Part shown: one piece after another, positions 6,857 to 14,084 of the stretch | Numbering within the stretch: the first letter of the stretch is position 1 | How the letters are laid out: each line of letters opens with the position of its first letter | NCBI GenBank assembly: GCA_036272915.1 | Contig: DATAXV010000012.1 | Coordinates: 1-19,670, forward strand | Source of the DNA: DATAXV01 sp036272915 | Lineage (GTDB): Bacteria; Chloroflexota; Dormibacteria; Dormibacterales; Dormibacteraceae | Length of the DNA: 19,670 bases | Direction of reading: 5' to 3' | Made by a program: the position numbers and the translations under genes | Notes under the pieces: generated by a model | What the model was told of the DNA's origin: nothing | The model's input: the letters and a program-made list of their open reading frames with translations, nothing else | The model's database searches: none

Positions 6857-7258
6857 ATGGCCGGTGAGACGCCAACCGAGTACATCCGCCGGCTGATGCC
6901 GCTCTGCGCGACGCTTGGCTTCAAGGCGGACAGCGTCGGCCCCGACCTGGTCTCGCTCTCCGTCGTGTGGGCGCCGGAGCTGTGCACCGCGGGCGGCGTC
7001 CTCCACGGCGGGGTGATCATGGCACTGGCCGACTCGGCCGCGGCGACGTGCGCGTTCCTCAACCTGCCCGAGGGGTCCAGCGGCACCGCCACCATCGAGG
7101 GCAAGACCAACTTCCTGGCCGGCATCAGGTCGGGAATGGTCAGCGCATCCAGCCGACCGCTTCACGTCGGATCGAGATCCATCGTCATCGAGACCGAGGT
7201 TCATTCCGGCGAGCGCCGGCTGGCGGCGAAGGTGATCCAGACTCAGGCCGTTCTCTGA
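6857..7258 (+). CDS. PaaI-family hotdog-fold thioesterase
   Basis: A 133-residue protein with the hotdog thioesterase signature GGVLHGGVIMALADSAAATC (about residues 46-65), including the HGG turn (His50) and the acidic residue Asp59 on the central helix, followed by TIEGKTNFLAGIRSG. PaaI/YbgC-like enzymes hydrolyse acyl- or aryl-CoA thioesters in the cytoplasm. The ATG at 6857 is used because the product then begins with the ordinary short N-terminal helix; upstream codons give low-complexity sequence. No Shine-Dalgarno is obvious. It diverges from the AraC gene and converges, ten bases apart, with the small gene ending at 7269. A link with the nearby oxygenase in breakdown of a CoA-linked compound is possible but not shown. 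Confidence 0.86.
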   Translation: MAGETPTEYIRRLMPLCATLGFKADSVGPDLVSLSVVWAPELCTAGGVLHGGVIMALADSAAATCAFLNLPEGSSGTATIEGKTNFLAGIRSGMVSASSRPLHVGSRSIVIETEVHSGERRLAAKVIQTQAVL

Positions 7259-7268
7259 CCAGAGCTCC

Positions 7269-7460
7269 TCAACCGCCCGGCACTCCCTCCGGCGGGATCG
7301 GCTCGTGTCCGGAGCACTGGCGAACGGGAAGACGCGGATAGCGCGGGAACCGGGCGTCTGATCGGGAGCGCTCGCACATCCAGAACTCGCTGCGTGCCCC
7401 TGGAACCGACCGTCCGTGCCGGCACGACGCGCAGAGGCCGGGGTCGGCGCGGATCTTCAC
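7269..7460 (-). CDS. Small Cys-containing protein of unknown function
   Basis: A 63-residue protein with a CxxC near the N-terminus (GLCASCRHGRSV), a third cysteine in FWMCERS and a fourth in VRQCSGHEP. This layout fits a small zinc-binding knuckle. The block CERSRSDARFPRYPRLPV looks like a conserved small-protein family I have seen in high-GC genomes, for which I know no function. The GTG at 7460 overlaps the TGA of the preceding small gene as GTGA, so the two are probably translated together. The stop lies ten bases from the convergent thioesterase gene. The family resemblance is from memory and was not searched. Confidence 0.65.
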   Translation of the reverse strand: MKIRADPGLCASCRHGRSVPGARSEFWMCERSRSDARFPRYPRLPVRQCSGHEPIPPEGVPGG

Positions 7461-7639
7461 TCAGGTCGGCGTGCGCGCCGGAGCAGAGCCGTGCCCTCGC
7501 TCACCGTCAGCGAGGCCGTTGCCAGGAGAAGATCGGCGAGAGCGGTGTCGCCCTCGTGCACGCGCCGCGGCGCCTCAGCCTCGGCCTCCCCGCTATCGAT
7601 GAAGTTGCCTGAACGCCCGTCCCAGAGCTCGTAAGCCAT
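7457..7639 (-). CDS. Small protein of unknown function (MAYELWD N-terminus)
   Basis: A 60-residue protein beginning MAYELWDGRSGNFIDSGEAE and ending in an arginine-rich tail. The opening YELWD...SGN..., followed by an acidic, alanine-rich helix, resembles short actinobacterial proteins of unknown role. The same reading frame continues open far upstream (to 9355), but that part is the shadow of the oxidoreductase gene. The ATG at 7639 is supported by a Shine-Dalgarno-like GAGGA eight bases upstream and a promoter-like TGGACC-17-TACGAT just before it. It is followed by a GTGA overlap with the Cys-containing small gene and shares its upstream control region with the divergent molybdoenzyme gene. 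Confidence 0.65.
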   Translation of the reverse strand: MAYELWDGRSGNFIDSGEAEAEAPRRVHEGDTALADLLLATASLTVSEGTALLRRARRPE

Positions 7640-7661
7640 CGCATCGGTCCTCGAAGGGCAA

Positions 7662-7690
7662 TCGTACGGGCGCCCTGCCGCCGGGTCCAT
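7662..7690 (-). promoter_or_regulatory. Probable promoter of the two small genes
   Basis: On the minus strand TGGACC (about 7690-7685) is followed after 17 bases by TACGAT (7667-7662). Each hexamer matches four of six consensus positions. It lies about 25 bases before the ATG at 7639, leaving room for the GAGGA ribosome-binding site, unlike the leaderless genes nearby. Confidence 0.45.
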
Positions 7691-7706
7691 CGGATTGAGA
7701 TCCGAT
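7689..7706. promoter_or_regulatory. Inverted-repeat operator candidate in the divergent promoter region
   Basis: ATCGGAT (7689-7695) and ATCCGAT (7700-7706) are perfect seven-base arms around TGAG. The repeat covers the TTGAGA -35-like hexamer of the oxidoreductase gene (7695-7700) and abuts the -35 of the divergent small-gene promoter, so one bound protein could control both directions. The binding protein is not identifiable from the window. Confidence 0.5.
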
Positions 7707-7717
7707 TTCCGTAGGCG

Positions 7718-7723
7718 CAGAAT
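7718..7723 (+). promoter_or_regulatory. Probable -10 element of the oxidoreductase gene (leaderless)
   Basis: CAGAAT lies 17 bases after TTGAGA (7695-7700) and at -12 to -7 of the ATG at 7730, so transcription would start at the start codon. No Shine-Dalgarno is present in the short stretch between. Confidence 0.5.
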
Positions 7724-7729
7724 GGATGT

Positions 7730-10087
7730 ATGGCTCGCCGAGCTCCTGAGCGAGATCCGGGCGACGCTAACCTGCGGGTGGGTCACCGCTCCCGACGCGC
7801 GGCCGGCGTGCCCGGCGTGCTCGAGTCGATTCGCGTGAGCCTCGACCAGATGGGCTCGGTCCGGACCGTGCGGACGCTGCTCCGCGTCAACCAGAGGGGC
7901 GGCTTCGACTGCCCGGGCTGTGCCTGGCCGGAGCCCGATCACCGCCACGCGGCGGAGTTCTGCGAGAACGGTGCCAAGGCGGTCGCCGAGGAGGCGACGC
8001 TGCGCCGCATCGACGCCGACTTCTTCGCCCGTCATCCGATCTCGGAGCTGGCCCAGAGGAGCGACTGGTGGCTTGGTCAGCAGGGCCGTCTCACCCGGCC
8101 CATGCTCAAGCCCGAGGGCGCGGACCACTACGAGCCGGTCGAGTGGGACGCGGCGTTCGATCTCATCGCCCGGGAGCTGAAGGCGCTCGCCTCGCCGGAC
8201 GAGGCGGTCTTCTACACGTCGGGCCGGACCAGCAACGAGGCCGCGTTCTGCTACCAGCTCTTCGTTCGCGCCTTCGGCACCAACAACCTGCCCGACTGCT
8301 CGAACATGTGCCACGAGTCGAGCGGATCGGCCCTGACCGAGACCCTCGGCGTGGGCAAGGGCAGCGTCTCCATCGAGGACGTCTACAAGGCCGACCTGAT
8401 CATCATCGCCGGCCAGAATCCCGGAACCAACCACCCCCGAATGCTGAGCGCCCTGGAGCGCGCCAAGGCCGAGGGTGCCCGCATCGTCGCCGTCAACCCC
8501 CTGCCCGAGACCGGGCTGATGCGCTTCAACAACCCGCAGACGGTCCGCGGCGTGCTCGGTCCCGGCACGGCCCTGGCCGATGAGTACTGCCAGATCCGCC
8601 TGCGCGGCGACATGGCTCTGTTCAAGGCCCTGGGCAGCCGTCTCATCGAGGACGAGGAGGCCGCGCCCGGCGCCGTCCTCGACCAGGACTTCATCCGCGA
8701 TCAGTGCCACGGCTTCGAGGCCTATCGGGACGGCCTCCGGTCGCTCTCCTGGGATGACGTGACCGAGGCGACGGGGCTGGAGCGAGAGCAGATCGAACGC
8801 GTCCACCGAATGGTCCGGGAGTCGTCCCGGGTGATCGTCTGCTGGGCGATGGGCCTGACCCAGCACCGCGACTCGGTTCCCGCCATTCGCGAGATCGTGA
8901 ACTTCCTCCTGCTGCGCGGCAACGTCGGCCGCCCCGGCGCCGGCGTCTGCCCCGTCCGCGGCCACAGCAACGTCCAGGGCGACCGGACGATGGGGATCTG
9001 GGAGAAGCCGAAGCAGTCCTTCCTCGACGCTCTCGAGCGGGAGTTCGGCTTCCGCCCGCCGGGGCGCCACGGCCACGACGTCGTCGACGCGATCCGGGCG
9101 ATGCGCGACGGTGAGGCCAGGGTCTTCCTCGCCGTCGGCGGCAACTTCGTCAGGGCCACTCCGGACTCCGACGTGACCGAGGCCGCGCTCCGCCGCTGCC
9201 GCCTGACCGTGCAGGTGTCGACCAAGCTCAACCGGTCGCACACGGTGACCGGTGACGTCGCCCTGATTCTGCCCACCCTCGGCCGCACCGAGCGGGACGT
9301 GCAGGGAGGGGCGCTGCAGGTGGTCAGCGTCGAGGACTCGATGAGCATGGTCCACCTCTCCCGCGGCCGCCTCGATCCGGCCGGCGATGAGCTGCTCTCA
9401 GAGGTCGCCATCGTCTGCCGGCTGGCGGAGCGCACCCTCCAGGGAAGGCCCGCCATCGACTGGGCCGGGATGTCCCTCGACTACGACCGCATCCGCGAGC
9501 ACATCGCCCACGTCGTGCCCGGCTGCGACGACTACAACAGCCGGGTCCGCAGCCGCAACGGCTTCCAGCTGCCCCACGGGCCGAGGGACTCGCGGAGCTT
9601 TCCGACCGACGTGGGAAGGGCCAAGTTCACGGTCAACGTGCTCCAGGTCCTCCGCCCGGCCGAGGGCCGCCTGATCCTCCAGACGATCCGGTCGCACGAC
9701 CAGTACAACACCACCATCTACGGGCTTGACGACCGCTACCGGGGCATCCACGCCGGCCGGAGGGTGGTGCTGGTGCATGAGCGCGACCTGGCCGACCGCG
9801 GACTCCGCGATGGCGACATGGTCGACCTGGTCAGCGAGTGGCCGGACGGAGCGGGTGGCGTGGAGGAGCGGCGGGCCCCCCGCTTCCGGGCCGTCGCCTA
9901 TCCGACCGCGCCAGGCTGCGCCGCCGCCTACTTCCCGGAGACCAATGTCCTGGTGCCGCTCGACTCCACCGCCGAGGTCAGCAACACGCCCACCTCGAAG
10001 TCGATCGTGATCCGGCTCGAGCAGCCGTCGCCGGCCCTCCCCGAGCCCTTCGTCGAGGTGTCCGTGCCGGAGCCGGCCCACCGCTGA
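7730..10087 (+). CDS. FdhF/YdeP family molybdopterin oxidoreductase
   Basis: A 785-residue protein of the molybdopterin oxidoreductase superfamily, closest in pattern to the FdhF/YdeP group (formate-dehydrogenase-like, substrate uncertain). Visible marks are VSLDQMGSVRTVRTLLRVNQ then GFDCPGCAWPEPD (CPGC at 61-64), FYTSGRTSNEAAFCYQLFVR (161-180), CSNMCHESSG (190-199), where Cys194 aligns with the metal-ligand Cys/Sec of formate dehydrogenases, the IIIAGQNPGTNHPRM dinucleotide-binding stretch, and GHSNVQGDRTMG. The C-terminal molydop-binding domain starts near LQTIRSHDQYNTTIYG. Length is normal. No twin-arginine signal is seen, so it is probably cytoplasmic. An FeS cluster near the CPGC is likely, but the full four-Cys set of classical formate dehydrogenase is not obvious. 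No fdhD-like gene, electron-transfer subunit or cofactor gene is in the window, so partners must be elsewhere. Confidence 0.9.
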   Translation: MARRAPERDPGDANLRVGHRSRRAAGVPGVLESIRVSLDQMGSVRTVRTLLRVNQRGGFDCPGCAWPEPDHRHAAEFCENGAKAVAEEATLRRIDADFFARHPISELAQRSDWWLGQQGRLTRPMLKPEGADHYEPVEWDAAFDLIARELKALASPDEAVFYTSGRTSNEAAFCYQLFVRAFGTNNLPDCSNMCHESSGSALTETLGVGKGSVSIEDVYKADLIIIAGQNPGTNHPRMLSALERAKAEGARIVAVNPLPETGLMRFNNPQTVRGVLGPGTALADEYCQIRLRGDMALFKALGSRLIEDEEAAPGAVLDQDFIRDQCHGFEAYRDGLRSLSWDDVTEATGLEREQIERVHRMVRESSRVIVCWAMGLTQHRDSVPAIREIVNFLLLRGNVGRPGAGVCPVRGHSNVQGDRTMGIWEKPKQSFLDALEREFGFRPPGRHGHDVVDAIRAMRDGEARVFLAVGGNFVRATPDSDVTEAALRRCRLTVQVSTKLNRSHTVTGDVALILPTLGRTERDVQGGALQVVSVEDSMSMVHLSRGRLDPAGDELLSEVAIVCRLAERTLQGRPAIDWAGMSLDYDRIREHIAHVVPGCDDYNSRVRSRNGFQLPHGPRDSRSFPTDVGRAKFTVNVLQVLRPAEGRLILQTIRSHDQYNTTIYGLDDRYRGIHAGRRVVLVHERDLADRGLRDGDMVDLVSEWPDGAGGVEERRAPRFRAVAYPTAPGCAAAYFPETNVLVPLDSTAEVSNTPTSKSIVIRLEQPSPALPEPFVEVSVPEPAHR

Positions 10088-10128
10088 GCTCGCCTCCAAT
10101 CGATAAGGGGAGGGGCGCCGATCCGGGA

Positions 10129-10134
10129 TAAGCT
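10129..10134 (+). promoter_or_regulatory. Possible -10 element of the M20 peptidase gene
   Basis: TAAGCT lies seven bases before the ATG at 10142 (-13 to -8), the TANNNT position of leaderless transcripts; the gene has no Shine-Dalgarno. The 54-base gap after the oxidoreductase could also allow read-through from upstream. Confidence 0.35.
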
Positions 10135-10141
10135 GGCCGCA

Positions 10142-11458
10142 ATGGCATCTCCCTCCACCGTCAGCCCGGCCGACCTGCTGAGCCAGCTGGTCCGCTTTGA
10201 CACCACCAATCCGCCGGGCAACGAAGGGCCGTGCCTGGAGCACCTGCGGCGGCTGTTCGAGGAGCGTGGCATCAGTGGGCGGATCCTCGCCGGCGACCCC
10301 TCGCGGCCCAACCTGGTGGTCCGGGTCCCGGGGCGTGGGGAGGCTCCGCCGCTGCTCATGCAGGGGCACGTCGACGTCGTCACCACCGAGGGTCAGAACT
10401 GGAGCCGGGCTCCCTTCGGCGGCGACCAGGTCGACGGCTGGGTGTGGGGCCGCGGCGCCCTTGACATGAAGGGCGGGGTGGCGATGATGGTCTGCGCCCT
10501 GCTCGACGCCATCGACCGCGTGCAGGCGCCGGCCGGGGACGTCGTCCTCGCCTGCGTCGCCGACGAGGAGGCGGGCGGTGTCCACGGGGCCAAGTTCCTG
10601 GTGGACCAGCATCCCGAGCTGTTCGAGGGCATCCGCCACGGCATCGGCGAGGGCGGTGGCTCGCGCCAGGAGATCGCCGGCTCTGCCTTCTATACGATCA
10701 TGGCCGCCGAGAAGCGCGCCTGCCGCCTGCGCATGACCCTGCACGGTCCCGGCGGCCACGCCTCCCGCACCCATCGCGGCGGAACCATGGCCAGGCTGGG
10801 CCGGCTGCTGACGGCGCTCGACGGCTGCCGGCTGCCGATCCACCTCCACCCCGTCACCGAGGCCTTCATCCGCGGCATCGCCGACCGCGTCGGCGGCGAC
10901 GTGGCAGCGACGCTGCGAAGCCTGCTCGAGCCGCGCCGTGCCTACGCTGCGCTCGACGCCCTCGGTGCCGAGGGCGGGATCTTCGACTCGGTCCTGCACA
11001 ACACCGTCAACGCCACCATCGTCCAGGCCGGGAGCAAGATCAACGTGATCCCGTCCAAGGCCGTGATCGACGTGGACGGGCGGGTGCTCCCCGGGGTCAG
11101 GGCCGAGGAGTTCGTCGCCGAGGTGCGGGAGGTGGTCGGGCCGGCGCCGGAGATCGAGGTCACCAGCGAGGGGCCCTTCACCCCGTCAGCCGAGCTGGGC
11201 CAGTTCTATCAGCTGCTCGGCGCCGTGGTGCACGAGCTCGATCCCAAGGCGGTCGCCGTCCCGGTCATGCTCAGCGGCGCCACCGACCAGCGGCACTTCG
11301 GCCGGCTCGGCATCGTCGGCTACGGCTTCCTCCCGGTCCGCCTCCCCGCCGGAGTCGGCCGCGAAACCGTGCACGCAGCCGACGAGCGCGTCACCGTCGA
11401 GTCGCTCGACTTCGGCACCCGCGCCCTCTCCGAGGTCCTGCATCGCTACCGCGGCTGA
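10142..11458 (+). CDS. M20 family metallopeptidase/deacylase (ArgE/DapE/carboxypeptidase type)
   Basis: A 438-residue member of the M20 zinc hydrolases, which cleave N-acyl amino acids or C-terminal peptide bonds. The metal and catalytic residues are visible in order: H76 and D78 (LLMQGHVDVV), D108 (WGRGALDMKGG), the general-base pair E142/E143 (VADEEAGG), a probable ligand E170 (GIGEGGG), and distal H411 (ETVHAADERV). The dimerisation domain is marked by LHGPGGHASRTHRGG. The length is as expected. The ATG at 10142 gives a normal N-terminus (LLSQLVRFDTTNPPGNE). The exact substrate cannot be told: ArgE, DapE and carboxypeptidase-like members share these motifs. It ends 45 bases from the convergent histidine kinase gene; co-function with the nearby peptide-type importer is only a possibility. 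Confidence 0.88.
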   Translation: MASPSTVSPADLLSQLVRFDTTNPPGNEGPCLEHLRRLFEERGISGRILAGDPSRPNLVVRVPGRGEAPPLLMQGHVDVVTTEGQNWSRAPFGGDQVDGWVWGRGALDMKGGVAMMVCALLDAIDRVQAPAGDVVLACVADEEAGGVHGAKFLVDQHPELFEGIRHGIGEGGGSRQEIAGSAFYTIMAAEKRACRLRMTLHGPGGHASRTHRGGTMARLGRLLTALDGCRLPIHLHPVTEAFIRGIADRVGGDVAATLRSLLEPRRAYAALDALGAEGGIFDSVLHNTVNATIVQAGSKINVIPSKAVIDVDGRVLPGVRAEEFVAEVREVVGPAPEIEVTSEGPFTPSAELGQFYQLLGAVVHELDPKAVAVPVMLSGATDQRHFGRLGIVGYGFLPVRLPAGVGRETVHAADERVTVESLDFGTRALSEVLHRYRG

Positions 11459-11503
11459 GGTGTGAGGCGGCCGCCGGCTGAAGCAGGCGGTGGCGAGGAC
11501 GTG

Positions 11504-13675
11504 CTACGCGCGACCGCCGGCAGGCGTCTCGAGCTGGCGCGGCGCCACCGTCGCGGTGTCGATCGGCGCCACCGGGATCCGGCACACCAGGCGTGTTCCG
11601 CCTCGCCGTGGACTCTCGACGCCGAGCGCGCCGTTCACGACCGCGACCCGGTCGGCGAGCCCGCGGAGGCCGGATCCCCGCGAGGCGTCGGCGCCGCCTA
11701 CGCCGTCGTCTTCGACCACCACCGAGAGCGCTCCGTCCGCCTCCCGGGCGGTCACGAGCACCGTGCTGGCCCGTGAGTACTTCGCGATGTTGGCCAGGCC
11801 TTCGGAGACGACGAAGTAGGCGGTGGCCTCGACCGGTGCAGGCAGGCGCCGCTCCACCGTGGAGTCGACGGTGGTCGGGACGGTCGAGCGCTCGGCCAGC
11901 GAAAGGAGGGCGGGGACCAGGCCGCGGTCGGTGAGGATCGCCGGGTGGATGCCTCGAGCCAGATCCCGAAGCTCCGAAAGGGCAAGCGAGACCTGCTCCG
12001 ATGCCTGCTCCAGACGGGCGCCGAGACCGGAATCCGCGTCCCCGGGGACCAGGCGCCTGGCCAGCTGCAGCACCAGGGAGATGGCCACCATGCGCTGCTG
12101 CGCGCCATCGTGGAGGTCCCGCTCGAGGCGGCGGCGCTCCTCGTCCTGGGCTGTCACCAGGCGCTGACGCGACTCCTTCAGCTCCTCGATCAACCGGACG
12201 TTGCGGAGGACCAGACCTGCCTGGGCGGCGAGGTCGTCCAGCAACTTCGTCTCGGCCGGCGTCATCGCCTCACCCGCGTCCTTCATCACTCCGATCAGGC
12301 CGAGCAGCTCTCCCTGGTGGCGGACCGGGATGGTGGCGTCCGCGCCCTCGATGCTCACATCGTCCCCGTGCACCGAGGGGACCATGGCCCTCACCTGCCC
12401 CCTGGAGCCCGCCGAGGTTGCCTCCAGGATCATCGCCGACCCGAGGTGCAGCCACACGTCCACCCGCGCGGCTCCGGTTCCCTCGGCGACGATCCGGGCC
12501 ATATGCGGCAACAGATCCTCGATCGCCACCGCGTGGGCCATCCCCGTGGAGAACTCCGAGAGGACCTCATAGGGCGTGGCGCGCCTGCCATAGACCAGTC
12601 GGTTGGCCAACCGCTGAATCCGCTCCCTCACCGGCTGGAAGCCGACCGCCACCACCGCGGTGGCCACGATGGACAGGCCGACGTTGGGATTGCCACCGCT
12701 GCCGACGGCGCGCCCGACCCCGACTACGATCGCCACGTAGACCGCCGTGATGAACACCGCCAGCGACCCATAGACCAGAGCCTTGTTGATGACGATGTCG
12801 ATGTCGTAGAGGCGGTGGCGCAGGATGGCGAAGCCGCAGGCCACCGGGATCAGGGCCAAGGACAGCAGGGACGCTGCCTGGAGGATCTGGAACCATGTGA
12901 AGCTCGGTCCCCGGCCGCTCCCCAACGACAGCGTGATTACACCAACCGCGAGATAGAGGGACGCGCTGGCGCCGGCCGCCGTGGTCAGCCACTTCATCTG
13001 GAGGCGCTCCTGGCCCCTCGAGCGCCGGTACCGCAGGACGAGGGCGATCACCGACGCCCCGACCGAGAGCGGGATCAGCACCACCGCGAAGGCCAGGACC
13101 CCGACCAGTGGATGGAGCGCCTCGATGCCGAAGGGATTGCGAATCCGTGGAAACCCGGCGCCGGCGAGCTTCCCGGGTGTGAGGAGGGTCTCGGCACTGG
13201 TGAAGACCATCGAACCGGCGGCCATCCAGGAGACCAGCCACCATCGGCGAGAGGGGAGGTGGCCGTCTGGGAACAGCAGGAGCAGGAAGGTCCCGATCAG
13301 CATCACGCCAGGAATCCACACCCATGCGCTCCAGGCGGCGGCGGCTGGACCTCCGGGCAGCGCGCCCGGCTGAACGAGGATCGTGTACCTCGCGTAACCG
13401 TCGGTCAGGACCGCGAGGGACCAGGGCAACCCGATGCCCATGAACAGCCACCCGATCGTGTTCCAGGGCTGCCTCGAGAGGATCACCATCCCCACCGCCG
13501 CGAACGCGAACGCGAAGCCGACGAGCATCGTCTCGTCCCAGAACGAGCTGCCACCGAAAGCGCTGCTCGTCGGCGTCGAACTGCTCAGGGCCTGGAACAC
13601 GACCGCCGCGAGGCAGATCGCGACGATCACGATGAAGCTGCCAAAGGCGAGGCGGCGACGTCTGCGAGAGGTCAT
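11504..13675 (-). CDS. Membrane histidine kinase, HisKA_3 (NarL/DesK type), with GAF domain
   Basis: A 723-residue sensor kinase. The N-terminal 325 residues are membrane-rich, with about eight or nine hydrophobic segments (for example 11-30, 50-67, 121-135, 191-215, 262-285, 300-320) and the signatures LFPDGHLPSRRW (134-145), GQERLQMKWL and RHRLYDIDIVINKALVYG (287-303), typical of a kinase group widespread in Actinobacteria and Chloroflexota. A GAF-like domain follows (about 375-490). The HisKA_3 phosphoacceptor is His522 in RDLHDGAQQRM. The ATPase shows an N-box (SEGLANIAKY, 624-633), a G1-like EDDGVGGAD and a G2 GSGLRGLADRV. It should phosphorylate a LuxR/NarL-type response regulator, but none is in the window. 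There is no Shine-Dalgarno before ATG 13675; the ATG overlaps a short upstream ORF as ATGA. Confidence 0.9.
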   Translation of the reverse strand: MTSRRRRRLAFGSFIVIVAICLAAVVFQALSSSTPTSSAFGGSSFWDETMLVGFAFAFAAVGMVILSRQPWNTIGWLFMGIGLPWSLAVLTDGYARYTILVQPGALPGGPAAAAWSAWVWIPGVMLIGTFLLLLFPDGHLPSRRWWLVSWMAAGSMVFTSAETLLTPGKLAGAGFPRIRNPFGIEALHPLVGVLAFAVVLIPLSVGASVIALVLRYRRSRGQERLQMKWLTTAAGASASLYLAVGVITLSLGSGRGPSFTWFQILQAASLLSLALIPVACGFAILRHRLYDIDIVINKALVYGSLAVFITAVYVAIVVGVGRAVGSGGNPNVGLSIVATAVVAVGFQPVRERIQRLANRLVYGRRATPYEVLSEFSTGMAHAVAIEDLLPHMARIVAEGTGAARVDVWLHLGSAMILEATSAGSRGQVRAMVPSVHGDDVSIEGADATIPVRHQGELLGLIGVMKDAGEAMTPAETKLLDDLAAQAGLVLRNVRLIEELKESRQRLVTAQDEERRRLERDLHDGAQQRMVAISLVLQLARRLVPGDADSGLGARLEQASEQVSLALSELRDLARGIHPAILTDRGLVPALLSLAERSTVPTTVDSTVERRLPAPVEATAYFVVSEGLANIAKYSRASTVLVTAREADGALSVVVEDDGVGGADASRGSGLRGLADRVAVVNGALGVESPRRGGTRLVCRIPVAPIDTATVAPRQLETPAGGRA

Positions 13676-13947
13676 GGCGCCGGCGCGGAGACGTCCGCGG
13701 CCTCCGGGCCCCCACCGGCGGGGGATGCCCCGAGAATGGTGCTCCCGCCGCCGACGGACATGCAGCCGGGGGTCGGCCGCCCGACCTCAGGAAGGAGCTC
13801 GTCGAGCCCGACCACGATCAGAGTCGTCCCCGGAAGGGCGGCGCCGCGGCTCCGGAAACCGCCCTTCGGCCGGCTGAACAGCGCATCAGCACCATGATCT
13901 TCGGCCTGATCCCGACCGGCAAGGGTGTTCGCCTCCGCCCATCCCAT
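13672..13947 (-). CDS. Doubtful 91-residue ORF overlapping the kinase start
   Basis: An open frame (MGWAEANTLAGRDQAEDHGA at the start) whose TGA overlaps the histidine-kinase ATG as ATGA. The overlap, plus the absence of a Shine-Dalgarno or promoter-like hexamer directly before the kinase, argues for a real upstream cistron coupled to it. Against it: I recognise no family, the middle is Gly/Pro-rich, and no ribosome-binding site precedes the ATG at 13947. If it is not coding, the whole stretch 13676-14084 (409 bases) is a kinase leader and intergenic region in which I see only the hairpin at 13981-14005. Confidence 0.3.
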   Translation of the reverse strand: MGWAEANTLAGRDQAEDHGADALFSRPKGGFRSRGAALPGTTLIVVGLDELLPEVGRPTPGCMSVGGGSTILGASPAGGGPEAADVSAPAP

Positions 13948-13980
13948 GGTGGTGGCATCCCGGTAGGTAACTGCCTCATG

Positions 13981-14005
13981 CCCCGCAGCCGCGCCCGCCG
14001 CGGGG
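13981..14005 (-). terminator. GC-rich hairpin downstream of the importer operon
   Basis: CCCCGC (13981-13986) pairs with GCGGGG (14000-14005) around a 13-base GC-rich loop, about 80 bases past the end of the ABC ATPase gene. No T-run follows, so it is a weak candidate terminator for the operon. Confidence 0.3.
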
Positions 14006-14084
14006 TGTTGTCAAACGTTCTCCGCTAGTCGCAGATGAGCACGCGGCGCTCCGTGTGAAGCTTCGGGCTTCGCGCAGCCGCCCC

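Noticed and set aside
7640..9355. Long minus-strand extension of the 60-residue small gene
   Set aside because: Only the last 60 codons look like protein; the rest is the antisense shadow of the oxidoreductase gene.
9398..10999. Minus-strand open frame of over 500 codons
   Set aside because: It spans the ends of two well-supported plus-strand genes and has no recognisable domain; shadow of high-GC coding sequence.
11459..11503. Possible terminator between the M20 peptidase and kinase genes
   Set aside because: Short GCCGCC/GGCGGT-like pairing is imperfect and not followed by a T-run; expected by chance at this GC content.
11945..13897. Plus-strand open frame opposite the histidine kinase
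   Set aside because: Rich in His/Arg/Asp/Gln with no domain pattern, opposite a clear kinase.
14057..14071. GAAGC/GCTTC small hairpin just past the importer operon
   Set aside because: Only five base pairs and no T-run, so too weak to call a terminator.
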